Assembly (NCBI RefSeq): GCF_014805685.1
Contig: NC_060902.1
Span: 2,715,145 to 2,779,144, forward strand
Direction: 5' to 3'
Source of the DNA: Silurus meridionalis
Taxonomy: Eukaryota; Chordata; Actinopteri; Siluriformes; Siluridae
DNA length: 64,000 nt
The position numbers were made by a program, and so were the translations under genes. Positions 11,160 through 21,345 of this stretch are shown here, one piece after another. Within the stretch, counting starts at the first letter, position 1. Every line of letters starts with the position of its first letter. A model generated the notes under the pieces. It searched no databases. It had not been told where the DNA came from and saw only the letters and a program-made list of their open reading frames with translations.

Positions 11160-11830
11160 CTAGGCCAAGCTTTCCCTATCAGGACCATCTATCTGGGGTT
11201 GGGAAAGGAGGAGCACACTATCTCCAGCAACCAACCAGTGCAGAACTTCATCACTGAAGAATCTCTGGCAAACCAATGCTGCCCCAAATACTACTTCAAT
11301 TCCAGTCTGTTTTTCAGGGAAGTTGGAGTAAGTAGTGGACATGTCCAGGTCCTTTTTAAAGGCCTTTGATCTGGAGATCTGCTTACCCACAAATCCTGGG
11401 GTACCACCATTTTCCTTAAACTTCATTTGGTATGCAGAATTCTGAGATGGAATGGCATCCAGTTAAAGGGTGTATTTCTGGGATCCACCATGACCCTGAC
11501 CAGGATATGGCGCACATGGCGGACTTTTCGAACCGACTTCACTTCTCTTCTATCGGATTTTTTTTCTCTAAGCTCTTGTCTCCTTTTAAATAATTTGATC
11601 GACTGACCGGATGAAAGTGGGTGGCAGAAACAGATGGCACAGTAACGCTGCACTATCACATCAGCATTAATAATGCAGACACCAGGCCAGAGCACCTTCG
11701 TCTCCAAGTTGACAGAAGGAAAATTTGGCGAGGTTCGGCTCCTGGAGAGGTCAAGCATTCGAACTCTCATCAGTTCCTCCCGAACAGCTCTGACCCCCTC
11801 AAGTCTACCGAGACCTACTGAAATGCCAGC
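11160..11830 (-). other. Unclassified, possibly retroelement-derived sequence
   Basis: The minus strand is open for 88 and 115 codons in adjacent frames (11160-11426, 11423-11770). The stretch near 11448-11510 read on the minus strand (GTCAGGGTCATGGTGGATCC then AATACACCCT) resembles a common fish LINE/SINE segment. The peptides match no domain I recognise. Confidence 0.3.
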
Positions 11831-12300
11831 TCAGCATGATTTCCTGTTCGCCTTGCACTTTCCTATCTCAGGAAAAGATTACCAAACTGGCTTAGGACCC
11901 ACTTTCTCTAATCTCTTTCCCCATTACAAATGAAACAAGAACGATGTCTATTCCCGCAACTGACCGGCACCATAAGCCTCTGGCCTTCTAAAAATACCAC
12001 ATATTAATCCAGAAAGAATATTAGGAAAGTAGGAAAGATCAGAAGGGTGACCACAAAGCATAAGCCTCATGTGTAATTATGTAGTGCATTAGTTACATAA
12101 GTGTCGGAAAAGGGGATTTTGGGGATCAGTGTCAACATAATCTTGGAAACAGAAGCAGCGTTGATCCTGTTTCTCACCTGGACATTTCATGCATCTTGTA
12201 TCTGGATTATTTCTTCATAAAACCCATATTTCTTGTCATGTTTTTAATTAGCCAGCTCCAATTTCTGTGCATGAAAAATGCCAATAAATTAATATTTTTA
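11831..12300. other. Unannotated stretch
   Basis: AT-rich sequence without a recognisable feature. If the cdk18 reading is right, it is intron 2 sequence. Confidence 0.4.
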
Positions 12301-12485
12301 ATGGATTTTAGTTTTTTTCCCACCCGCTATTGTGGGAAGGTTGATACTCATGATGGATTTTATTGTGGATGTTCTTTCTTGACCTGCCTAAAGACTAATT
12401 CTGTATCACCCAGATGAGACATGTCCCCTTTCCTTGGTCTGGTTCCTCTTAAGGTTCCTCTTTAAAGCAGTCTCAATCCTACCAC
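12301..12485 (+). mobile_element. Weak copy of LINE 3'-region
   Basis: The text TCACCCAGATGAGACATG then TCTGGTTCCTCTTAAGGTTC matches the reverse complement of part of the L2-like element at 43.9 kb (AACCAGACTCAAGAGGGAAC region). Short and diverged. Confidence 0.4.
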
Positions 12486-12573
12486 TCAAGATTATCCATT
12501 AAATATAAACATGGTCATTAATAAGCTCACGTTCAAACGCACATCATTTTTGGCCTGTTGGAGTGTATCAGAA

Positions 12574-12583
12574 ATGCTCTTAC
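12574..12583 (-). other. cdk18: Splice donor of cdk18 coding exon
   Basis: Read on the minus strand the exon ends ...AATGATG and continues GTAAGAGCAT, a near-consensus U2 donor. The exon stops one base into codon 40, so the intron is phase 1. Confidence 0.8.
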
Positions 12584-12720
12584 CATCATTGCGCTGGATG
12601 TTGAGCTGGTTTATCTGCTCAGTGAACTCGTTCTCCTCGATCGTCTCTGTTCTGGGCACGGACAGCGAGAAGCGGCGCTTGAAGTTCTTCATTTTGTTCA
12701 TTTCTCAGCGCCCCGAACTC
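12584..12720 (-). CDS. cdk18: cdk18 first coding exon (cyclin-dependent kinase 18, PCTAIRE-3), partial
   Basis: This exon encodes the N-terminus of a PCTAIRE-subfamily serine/threonine kinase. The minus strand gives MNKMKNFKRRFSLSVPR at residues 1-17, then TETIEE, FTEQ and a NQL motif, ending ...QRND at residue 39. As I recall the human CDK18 N-terminus, residues 1-23 are identical, and the fish version then lacks about two residues of human SLAEF. CDK16 and CDK17 start differently in this stretch. KRRFS puts Ser12 in a PKA-type RRxS site, as known for CDK18. The ATG at 12701 is the first in the exon, after a 19-nt leader (12702-12720). A polypyrimidine AG acceptor precedes the exon and GTAAGA follows it. 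The kinase domain is on later exons. None was found in the 12.5 kb to the left, so the gene continues off the left edge. CDK18 is a cytoplasmic/membrane-associated kinase enriched in brain. Confidence 0.9.
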
Positions 12721-12742
12721 CTGAGAAGACAAGAACCAAGAG
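12721..12742 (-). other. cdk18: Splice acceptor before cdk18 coding exon
   Basis: On the minus strand the sequence CTTGGTTCTTGTCTTCTCAG ends directly before GAGTTCGGGG. It is a pyrimidine-rich tract with a terminal CAG, so at least one non-coding 5' exon must lie to the right. Confidence 0.75.
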
Positions 12743-13395
12743 GTCGTTTTTGATTCGATGCTGCAGAACAGCATGATGATGGATCTCTGTGACCTTCTGG
12801 TATCTCGGGTGTCAGCTCGTACTTATTATAAGCAAACTTTCAGTGCAGCCTACAGGATTTTTTCTTCTTCTCCCTTTTCTTTGCCTCACCTTCACTTTCC
12901 AAACGAGTAAAAAGTTTTTCCGAAAGGTCTCTTAACGCCAAAGTGGGCACAATCTTCACGACTATGAGCTGCTTCCAGCTGAAGACGAGGAATAACTGAA
13001 CGAATGAATACAGTAATACTGAGCTAAAAAGAGGTCGCTGCACATCGGGTCGACCTTAAAGCGCTGCCGAGAAGCCGGTATATAACATAAGCTAACTCAT
13101 TTCACTTTCCTTCTTTTCTTCCTTTGGCTTTTTTTTTTAGTCGAGAGGAGTCCGAACTGCTTTCATCGCTGTTAAATTCTCAGCACCAGTCATGCGGCTT
13201 GCTTAAGTAATTATCCTGATATCAAACTGAGAAGCAGAGGAACCGTTTTTATCACTAATTAGTGTCACCAAAAGATGTGCCATTAAATCCTGCTTAAATC
13301 TCGACAATTACTCCCTGAAATAATAACCCATCACATTACCTAATGTCCGTCCATCTCTCCCTCTCTCTCCCTTTTTTATTTATTTATTTAATCTC
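12743..13395. other. Inferred cdk18 5' intron, no feature recognised
   Basis: Non-repetitive until a (CTCTCC)-type run near 13353-13372. A minus ORF at 12840-13043 is lysine-rich near its end and unlike any known protein. No promoter signature is seen. Confidence 0.35.
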
Positions 13396-13975
13396 TCCCT
13401 ATTAATGATGAGAAGATCGAATAATTTTAGTGTCTTGTTTCTTTGAATCTTGTTCATCAAAATGAATCGAGTCATTTAGTTAATTTCGTTCCTTCGGAAA
13501 TAAAATAAAATGTTAGATTTTTAATAAGCAGAACGTCTACATACATCACACCAACTCTATAGTTTCAGTAATAAAAAAAATGACAATGCAGCTAAGGACA
13601 AATGATGCTAAACAGAATGAGAAGCTTCAACTCTCCTATCTTCTGGTCCGTGTCGCTGGTTCTTCTGTCACGTGATTCCCATACTTATTGTAACAATAAA
13701 GTCAAGATTTGGAACAAATCTATCACACCGTATAGTGTATATGAGAGTCACGTGATAAAAGGACGAACGACTTGGATCAGAGGACTCATGAGATGAACTG
13801 CTCAGTTCGGTTTCCTGTGCATAGCCTTCAGAGATTTTGCGGCGCTTTGCTAATGCGCGTTCAGTAGAAAATGAACGAATCGTTCTTTAAGGCGATTATT
13901 TCTTCTGAGTCGCATTGAAGACTCGTTTAAAAACGAACAAATCGTTCATGAACGACTCATCACTACTCTCTATCT
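13396..13975. mobile_element. Probable non-autonomous DNA element with GAACGAATCGTTC-type ends
   Basis: The right end (13885-13971) is rich in GAACGA-type repeats and finishes ATGAACGACTCATCACTA. The left side near 13400-13480 has a partial inverted counterpart (TAATGATGAGAAGATCGA, AATGAATCGAGTCA). A second copy of the right end occurs at 35936-36095. No transposase remains. Confidence 0.45.
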
Positions 13976-14054
13976 CACGGTGTCCATATTTGCCATATGA
14001 GCCATATTATCCTTCGGACACAAGGTCACCTCTTTCTTCTATAAACACATAATA

Positions 14055-14440
14055 AAGAGTAAATGTACGAGGGACATTCAAGTCCATTTCCCAGCTATGC
14101 CTGGAAAGATTCGGCATAGAAAGATTTGTCAGTATGCCAAAACCATCCTAGAACATCCCGCTTCACTTCATCATCAGGGAACCACCACGACTGGGATCGT
14201 CACTGAAGGACGTACGTGTCTCTGAAACGTTAACGGTATTTAAACCTCTTACTGTGACCGAATGTCTCATCCCCGTACTGCACGAAGTCTTCTGTAGATA
14301 TTTACGCCTTCGCTTAGGAGAAACTTCAGCACCACACGCTGTCCAATGCACATACTAACACTACTGTCTGCCATCTTGATAAAAAGACCCTCCCCATGTG
14401 CGCCACCATCAGTAACAGCACCCACTAGTGGCACTTACTG
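14055..14440. mobile_element. Possible mariner-like relic
   Basis: It starts with TACGAGGGACATTCAAGT (14067-14084), close to the terminal repeat of SETMAR-like mariners (TACGAGGGNCATTCAAAAAG). The following 350 bp have no intact transposase frame. The other end is not clear. Confidence 0.4.
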
Positions 14441-14654
14441 CTACTATGAACGGCCCCTGTATAAACATACAGGCTGCTGTAATCGCCGTGTACATTGTGT
14501 TCTTTCATGTCTTAGATTCGTGATTAAAAAACAATACGCGAATTACGATGCCTTCGTCGCGTTTATTATTAAAATCAAAACGACTATTCATTTCCTCTAT
14601 TCGTTTAATCACACAAATGGAGTGATAATTAAAACCATAAAAATTATTTATTTA

Positions 14655-14822
14655 TTACATTTATTTTTGCATTTGGCAGACACCCTAATGACTTACATTT
14701 ATCTTATTTATATCCACAAATGAGCAGATATGAGGTTAAGGGGCCTAACTCAGGGGCCCAGAAGCTTTTTTGTTCCTGGGATTTAAACCCATGACCTTCA
14801 GATGCTTTAACGACTTAGCTTT
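14655..14822 (-). mobile_element. tRNA-derived SINE with L2-type tail
   Basis: It contains CATTTGGCAGACACCCTAAT (tail), TTAAGGGGCCTAACTCAGGG (body) and GGGATTTAAACCCATGACC (tRNA box-B region), in minus orientation. Diverged from the other copies and lacking a clean box A. Confidence 0.7.
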
Positions 14823-14954
14823 CATGTCCTCACAATACTACCACCCCTTCCCCAATACCAAATATAATCAAAAATTGTGCAATATTTCTAATCTAACATC
14901 AAGGAACGCATACATCCTGTGTAATCTATATCTCTTTTTCAGCGTACTGGGAGT

Positions 14955-15500
14955 GTAAAAGTAGATCTGATCCGAACGGATCTTTCACGGCATGCACTTC
15001 CGGGTCGGCCCCATCTTGGGTTTTTCCCGCGCTACTCATTATTTAAAGACAACAAAGACATTAACTCTGGGCCAGATTATCTCGCTGGCTTTGCGAGTCC
15101 CTGAGAGTACTCTTGCCACCCTGCCTGCTCTGGTTCCTGTTCCTAATCCCTGTTCCGGATCCCTGTTCTGCCCTGCCTGCATGTTTACCGGTTTCTGAAT
15201 TTGCACGTTGGTTTGTGTTTGTGCTCTGCCCTATATTACACTGTCTGCTGGCTGTTGTATTTTAGACCCTTTAAGATTCTGATTCAGCCTCTGGTCCTCA
15301 TTGCCCTGTTTTCTGGTATTGGATTAGGACTGTTTTCTGGAACTGTGATTTTGCTCTTCTCCTTTGCTCAGTTTGCTTTGTTTAAAAACTGTGTTTTCCC
15401 CCCTGATGTTCTTTCATTAAGCACTGTATTTTCAACTCTGCTTGCGTCCTGCATTTGGGTCCTTCCAGTCACCCCCTATTCCTGACCCTGACTTTTTTTA
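14955..15500 (+). mobile_element. Probable solo LTR of a fish gypsy-type retrotransposon
   Basis: An isolated ~0.5-kb block with LTR-like features: pyrimidine-rich CCTGTTCTGCCCTGCCTGC text, a run of CTG/CCTG words, AACTCTGC and the terminal style GCATTTGGGTCCTTCCAGTC near 15452-15471, which is common at the 3' ends of fish gypsy LTRs. No gag, pol or second LTR flanks it. Ends and target duplication could not be fixed. Confidence 0.4.
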
Positions 15501-16048
15501 GAATTGGTGAACTCTGTCTTCAGTTTTTTCCACTATATGGAATAGAAAGAAGTTCAGAGAAGCAACAAATCGATTTGAAATCTGCGTTTCTGCAGTTTTT
15601 GCAAGGTATCGCTGATTATTCCCTATAAACAAGCTAGAAAACATTCCTTGATCCCATTCCATTTCAAATACCTGTCCATCAACTTTATGGCTCCTGGAAA
15701 CAGAAATACGGGCGACTCTAGATGGCTCCGAGGCAGCGGAGGCAGCGTGACTCAGTGAGCGCTCGCGGGGAGATAACTTACTCGACGGCGGGGATCTATT
15801 ATTAAGATATGCAGCAAGCCAAATGGACTGGTGGCATATGGAGGATGACGGAATGTGTTCACAATGTGGGAAGCTTTGATTCGAGTCTCTGGAGACCGAG
15901 CAGGAACGGAACAAGAGGCAGAAAGTCTGGAGAACCCGGAAAAAACAACCAGAAATTCAAGATGAATGCAATTTCCAGCAGGCATACAACCCCTAGACAT
16001 CACACACTCCTGCGCTCTGTTTATTGCGCAAGTACACACACAGGTTTA
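15501..16048. other. Unannotated stretch
   Basis: Short ORFs on both strands carry no recognisable domain. Nothing else is seen. Confidence 0.4.
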
Positions 16049-16077
16049 AACACACACACACACACACACACACACAC
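16049..16077. repeat. (CA)n microsatellite
   Basis: About 14 CA units. Confidence 0.95.
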
Positions 16078-16267
16078 CTGTTTAAAGGACCTTCTTTCAG
16101 GAAAATGTGTTACATTCACTGTGACTTTAAATAATACCAGGTCATGATCGTTTGCTGGATGCTCAGTTGCTGAACTTTTTCTGTCCCTGATTTTGATCTT
16201 GTTTGTCATAAAAATCTGTTTGTAATTAAACTCTACCTGTTTTTGCATCTGTTGAAAATTTATTTAA

Positions 16268-16330
16268 ATACATTTACATTTACGACGTTTAGCAGACGCC
16301 CTGATCCAGAACAACGTACAAAAGAGTTTC
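16268..16330 (-). mobile_element. SINE/L2 tail fragment
   Basis: CATTTACATTTACGACGTTT then AGCAGACGCCCTGATCCAGA is the conserved tail of the SINE/L2 pair seen elsewhere. It is followed by AATGAATAAATCAACACTGA, also present beside the fragment at 39.7 kb, so these two belong to one subfamily. Confidence 0.6.
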
Positions 16331-16380
16331 TATCAATGAATAAATCAACACTGATTTGCTAGATTACAAACATCAAAAAA

Positions 16381-16460
16381 GCATGACATCACTTCGATAC
16401 GAAAACCAACTGGAATCCGTTTACGTGGGGTTACTATGGAAACGGCAATGTATTCGAATC
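16381..16460 (+). repeat. Dispersed repeat E fragment
   Basis: The string GTTACTATGGAAACGGCAAT followed by GTATTCGAAT parallels 61.36 kb (GTTACTATGGAAACAATGAC, GCATTCGAAT) and 52.70 kb. The family is unnamed here and non-coding. Confidence 0.45.
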
Positions 16461-17540
16461 GAAAAAATAAGTAGATGTGTGATCCGGAGCTACGCTAATG
16501 CGGTTTATAGAAAACAAATCTGAACCAGGAGCGATATGTTCATCGGTATAAAAATGACAGGATCGGGAAGACTTTCCACACCTACGCTTGTTTTTCTGCA
16601 GATAAAATGTTTAAATAAAATGTGCTGAGCCTAGCAGATTTAGAGGAACACCATTTTATATTCAACGTCTGTCCACACTTTCAGGCTGAGCGGCAATAAA
16701 TGATGCATGCGACCGAAAATCCGGTCGTATCTCGGATTCTCCTCCTGCTCTCCTTAACGGGAAGCGATACGCTGAGGCGGTGCGGTTTATCAGGAAATTG
16801 ACTGGCGAGTCCGAAACCGCAGTGAGCGTCGTGACGAAACAAAGTGTTGAGCAACAATCGGTTGGTAATGAAAGGCTAAATTTAGCCTGGCGGTGTTGGC
16901 GTAGCGCAAACATTGCTCATGATAATGAGGCGCTGACCCGTAAATGAGGCGGTGAGGTGATGACGAGGCGAGACAAAAGAAGTCCTGTGGGTCCAAACAC
17001 AGCTGTGCTGTTTGCCTACACAAATAAAGCCCCAGGCTGCATTTCCATCCAGGGACTCGGATCGTAATCGGATCCTATTAACGTTCTCCACGATGCACCG
17101 GAAGCGTTTATTCTGTTCCACTGAGGATTTCATACCGAAGTGCTGTTTAATACTCGTGTGAGAGGTACATTCGAGGAGAAACTTTTTTTGGAGGTGTATA
17201 ACTGAGATTTGAGTGATTCAGACCTGGAACATAAGTCAGGTTCTCTTGCTTGATGAGGATCATCAGCTTCATGTGATCCCAGTATGATGAGTGTGTTGGT
17301 CTACAATACCAACATGACATTATGAATAATTGAAATGTTTCATTCCTTAATAAACTCATCAGATTCGTTTGGAAAGCCGCATTTTCTAACTTGGATTTAA
17401 GCGAGTCATAGAGGAGCTAAAGAGCACTTGATCAGCTCATCCCTCAAACCTTAGCAATGTTCTTCTTCTTTTTTTCGTTCTTTTTTTTTTTTACACCAGA
17501 GCACTTTGCAGCATCAGATGCCGTTTTAGTGGCATGTTAA
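16461..17540. other. Unannotated stretch
   Basis: About 1 kb without recognised repeats or coding. 16680-17110 is moderately CpG-rich with open minus frames (77-83 codons) of no recognisable family. Confidence 0.35.
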
Positions 17541-17635
17541 ACAAAATCTACAATTACAAAGATAAAGTCATAGTAAAATAAGAATACGTCATATTATTTT
17601 GAGAATAAAATCAAAATTACGATCTGATCTTTTGA
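17541..17635. repeat. Degenerate ~20-bp repeat (ACTTTATTCTCGTAAT family, reverse orientation)
   Basis: Units such as AAGATAAAGTCATAGTAAAAT and GAGAATAAAATCAAAATTACG are inverted relatives of those at 18139-18300. Confidence 0.55.
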
Positions 17636-17835
17636 TTGCATCTACCACAACGCATTAGACTCTGGCTGAAGTCCTGGCGGCTTCGGAGACGTCGAGCGCG
17701 CCAGTGTTCATCTCCTCCAGGGTCAATTTCTTTGTTCATCATCTTCATTGTTTCTTGAGAAATATCATCTCCTCTTCGAATAGCATCGGCATTTCAGACT
17801 GCACAAAAGAAGCAATTTCCTCAACATCTCTCTGA
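17636..17835 (-). mobile_element. Possible integrase-like transposon remnant
   Basis: The minus strand reads ...EIDPGGDEHWRARRLRSRQ..., resembling the DP-G---RRARRLRRRQY stretch upstream of the catalytic core in the integrase-domain transposases common in fish. Only a short piece remains, so the assignment is tentative. Confidence 0.35.
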
Positions 17836-17983
17836 TTTTTGCTTCTGAATAAATTAAGTTTCCTACAGAACCACTGCAGAACCGCAGTCCGTTTACTGAT
17901 TACCAATTCGTGCTGATGAGCCGAATTCTGTGATTTAAAAAGAAAAGAAAAATTTTTTTTTATATTTATATTTTATATTTTAT

Positions 17984-18051
17984 ATATTTTAAGAATAAAG
18001 TTGTCACAATACAAGATTAAAGCAGTAATATATATATATATATATATATAT

Positions 18052-18094
<43 letters not shown>

Positions 18095-18138
18095 TACTGC
18101 TTTAATCTTGTATTGTGACAACTTTATTCTTAAAATAT
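17984..18138. repeat. 155-bp near-perfect palindrome with (TA)n(TG)n(TA)n core
   Basis: Left arm ATATTTTAAGAATAAAGTTG... at 17984-18028 reappears as the exact reverse complement at about 18094-18138, including TCACAATACAAGATTAAAGC. Between the arms are TA runs around a (TG)n of about 12 units. The DNA can form a long hairpin or cruciform. Confidence 0.92.
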
Positions 18139-18300
18139 TTTGACTTTATTCTTTCACTGTTATGACTTTCTTTCTCGTAAATTCAACTTTATTCTCGTAA
18201 TTCCGACTCTATTCCTGTATTGCTACGACTTTATTCTTGCAAGTTTGACCTTTTTCTCAAAATATTACTATTATTATTATTACTTTGTTTTCATAACTTT
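18139..18300. repeat. Degenerate ~20-bp repeat (GACTTTATTCTCGTAAT family)
   Basis: Successive units (GACTTTATTC, CAACTTTATTCTCGTAATTC, CGACTTTATTCTTGCAAG) at about 20-22-bp spacing. Confidence 0.65.
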
Positions 18301-18640
18301 AGATTTTATTACAATTTATTTAGCTTTGCACAAAAATGCCGTCGTAGTAACAAAACACAATTATACATTATTTTATAAATCCGGCAACTCAAAATAATTG
18401 CACAATTCACATCCAGAGTACATTACAAAAAAAGAAATAGGAAATAAAATGTGCTGGATCAAGTGCTATTTTTGAAACGTGTAAGCTGCTCAATAATAAA
18501 GACTGTAGAAGCCTAATCACTCGAAATAACCAGGAGTTTTTGGTGGGTACCACAACGGATTGCTTGTATTTAAAGATGGTGGGTTGAATACTATAGAAAA
18601 GACTAAATATAGAAAAATATATAGAATATAAAAAATATAG
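18301..18640. other. Unannotated AT-rich stretch
   Basis: Nothing recognised. Confidence 0.4.
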
Positions 18641-18785
18641 AAAAGAAAAAACAGTCTGGCAACCTTGGAGGCTTTTCCTGTGGCTTTCCTGTCTTTTGGC
18701 ACACTGACTTATGGAGGTGGTCCCTGTGACTGTGTGTGCAGCCATCTAGTAGTGTGTCACAAAACTAGTCTAGAAATGTTTTGTT
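18641..18785. mobile_element. DNA-transposon terminus shared with 49.9 kb
   Basis: The stretch TGTCTTTTGGCACACTGACT, then CCCTGTGACTGTG and ACTAGTCTAGAAATG is repeated in diverged form at 49905-50035. It probably belongs to a mariner-like family. No transposase remains. Confidence 0.5.
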
Positions 18786-19106
18786 ACCTTGTATAATGAC
18801 CCATATTTAGTCTGTATATACTGTATCATACAAACATTCATGTATGTACTGTACATAAGTGTTTATCTTCTTCTTCTTTCAGCTTCTCCCATTAGGGGGC
18901 GCCACAGCGGATCATCCGTCTCCATACCCCCTGTCCTCAGTCCTTTGCACAGTTATACTGTGTGTTTGTATATATATACCATACCTTTTGCACCTTTTGT
19001 ACATTAATCACTTTCACCTCTGTGTTGTAAATAGGCCACTAATGAACTTTTGTTAGATGCTAACTACATTTTTTTGGCTCTGTACAAGTACTTTGCACAA
19101 TAACAA
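18786..19106 (+). mobile_element. LINE 3' UTR with polyA-signal-like end
   Basis: The end reads GCTCTGTACAAGTACTTTGC then ACAATAACAATAAAGTAATC and runs straight into a (TCTAA)n tail. This is a typical fish non-LTR 3' end. Clade not determined. An RTE-like 3' fragment is embedded at 18868-18950. Confidence 0.6.
18868..18950 (-). mobile_element. RTE-type LINE 3' UTR fragment
   Basis: CTTCTCCCATTAGGGGGCGC then CACAGCGGATCATCCGTCTC is the conserved 3' end of the fish RTE-like family, also at 25.3 kb, where it follows the end of the RT ORF on the minus strand. Confidence 0.7.
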
Positions 19107-19180
19107 TAAAGTAATCTAATCTAATCTAATCTAATCTAATCTAATCTATTCTAATCTAATCTAATCTAATCTAATCTCCA
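19107..19180. repeat. (TCTAA)n pentanucleotide repeat
   Basis: About 14 units with one TCTAT variant, starting at the LINE 3' end. It most likely expanded from the retrotransposon tail. Confidence 0.95.
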
Positions 19181-20373
19181 TGCATCGTGCAGTTAATTTC
19201 TGCAGCAATATTCTGAATGCTCTTCTAAGGCAAAAGAATGATAAAAGCTGAAGGACGCGTGGAACCCGTTTCTGAATATGAGGAATTTTCTTGTAAATAT
19301 TGACGCAGTTTTATTACTCAGTACTTGATGTCCGAAGGTTTCAAACAAAGAATGAGATAAGGTCCCATGTTGTTTCCCACTGGGGGTCAGTTGAGACTTT
19401 TGCCTCTTTCCTACCCCTCGCTTTCTGGCTGAAAAAGCCTAATTGCGGATTGCCAGGAATGCCTTCCAAATCAGGATGCGCCCCATTTGTCTTGTTTACC
19501 GACTTTACAGATTCGGCTCTGCACGGAGCAATGAGCGCGCAACGGGCATCGTTCCACCGCTCAAAGAGCCAGCGTGTGTGGAGGGAGCAAGAAGCACAAA
19601 GACCTCGGTGCACGGGGTAAAGACCTCCTCGCCGCCTGCACAAAACGTACAAAGAACTCCGGCTGAAGGAAAAGTCATGCTAATGCTGTTTACTTCGCAG
19701 GCCGCGGGGCTCGGAGCGCGGCGGGACGCGGCCACACTGATTGGAAACATGACGGCGTGGATGAAAGCGAGCGAGAAAAATAATGAGATGATTCTGATCT
19801 CTCTGACAGAGCCGAGCTGGCCGGCTCTGCTTTGCTGTCATCAAATGGCATCTGCTGTCCTTCTGCTGCCAGACCAGCCTGGCCCTGGGCTACAGGAGAG
19901 AAAAATCCACAGTTTGGCATGAAGAAGCCCTTGATGCTACAACACTGATGTCTCAAGCTGCTTCTTCTACAGTGTCTCTCCTTCGCTTTATTTTTCTTTT
20001 TTTGTCCTCCTCCATCCTTTACTCTGGATTCGATCGAGGTTTCAGATGGCTCCGCTCATTAAAACCTACTCTCCGGGGTCATTTGTGTGTGCTAGCAGAT
20101 TGTGTCTGATGTCTATATGACCCCCCAGTTCGCCCCCATGTGCTTGATAAACAGCTCTGAGGAAATTTCACTACAGATGATAAATCGTTGCACAGGGCAG
20201 TCATAGTCAAAAAGCGAGGGAGGGACAATGGACGATTAAAAAGCTAGCCAACATCCGCAAGGTGACAAGGAAGGATTTCATGTTGGAAAACCCATGATAC
20301 TTTCCAATATGTACTTGCTGATGGTTGAAATAATCCACCAAATGACACTGTTTTGAGCCATAACATTAATTCA
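19181..20373. other. 1.2-kb unique, GC-balanced block, candidate conserved region
   Basis: No repeat family is recognised. 19330-19900 is CpG-retaining and 20040-20200 is rich in AT motifs such as TGATAAAT. Plus ORFs of 106 and 159 codons overlap minus ORFs of 81-103 codons without recognisable domains, so coding is not supported. Confidence 0.3.
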
Positions 20374-20970
20374 CAATAAGTATTGGGACACCTGACTTTT
20401 CCAGTCACGTGTTTTTCTCCATAAAAAGTCTTTACAATTTTACTTTGTGCACAAAACCTGGGGCTTTACATGGGGTGGTGGTGGGTTTGGTGTCTCTGAG
20501 CTAGCGGCGACTCCGAGAGTCTCATTCCACTTGTTTCCTGTTCAGTTTCTCCAACACAGATACGTGAATATCAGTCACATACACAGACACCAGGACGTGT
20601 ATGAAAGCAAAGTAAAATAATAGAGAGAATGCATATATATACCGACTATTACACTGCATATCAGTACATGGTGAACCAAAACATTGTAGAAGGTCATACT
20701 GTTCTTGGTACAAATGTAAGCATCTATCACAAAGATATAACAATATGCAGGAAAAGATAACAGGAAGAAGTCAAAAAACAGGCAAATTATTACTAGTGGA
20801 ATATCTTCTGCTATGGAGCTCTTAATTGAACACCTTTGGGATTCATTTTTCATGCTGACTGCACCCCAGGCCTCCTCACCTCACCAGTCAGTACCAAACT
20901 TTACTGTATTGTACCCTTGTAGCTGAAGGAGCACAAATCTCCCCAAGCACACTCCAAAATGTGGTGGAAC
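20374..20970 (+). mobile_element. Tc1-like relic, family A, interrupted
   Basis: The 5' part (TATTGGGACACCTGACTTTT, 20391-20410 region) and the 3' part (ATTGAACACCTTTGGGATTC, CCTCCTCACCTCACC, 20822-20970) match one element split by about 340 bp of unrelated sequence. No open transposase frame. Confidence 0.7.
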
Positions 20971-21202
20971 AGCAATTGGAGACCCCAGAAAAAAGTGCAA
21001 ATGATCGCATTCAAAACAATGGGTATGTATATGCTTTTCAGAAACATGTTTCTTCACCATTGTTTTTGAACATTTTTCTAAAAAAGCCTTGTTTTTCTTT
21101 TTCACACTGTGTCCACAGACCACAGATCCGTCCATATTTGCTGCTCCAGATTGTCAGGAATATGCCAAGAAGCAATGTTTCCCTCAAGCCACATGCTTGT
21201 TT

Positions 21203-21345
21203 TACATTTACATGTACAATATTTGGCAGACACCTTTATCCAGGCTGAATTATTTATCTCATTTATACAACTAAGTAGTTGAGTGTTAAGGGCCTTGCTC
21301 AAGGGCCCAACAGTGGGATCTGAACTCACAACCTTCTGATAAGAA
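21203..21345 (-). mobile_element. tRNA-derived SINE with L2-type tail
   Basis: Tail ATTTGGCAGACACCTTTATC, body TAAGGGCCTTGCTCAAGGGC and box-B-side GATCTGAACTCACAACC are clear. The tRNA-side end is truncated. Confidence 0.75.

Noticed and set aside
11160..11770. Additional cdk18 exons on the minus strand
   Set aside because: The frames do not resemble the FSMEDVSKRLSLP or kinase-domain segments expected next in CDK18.
19443..19922. 159-codon plus ORF
   Set aside because: Overlapped by several minus ORFs of 81-103 codons with no domain. GC-rich composition alone explains the open frames.
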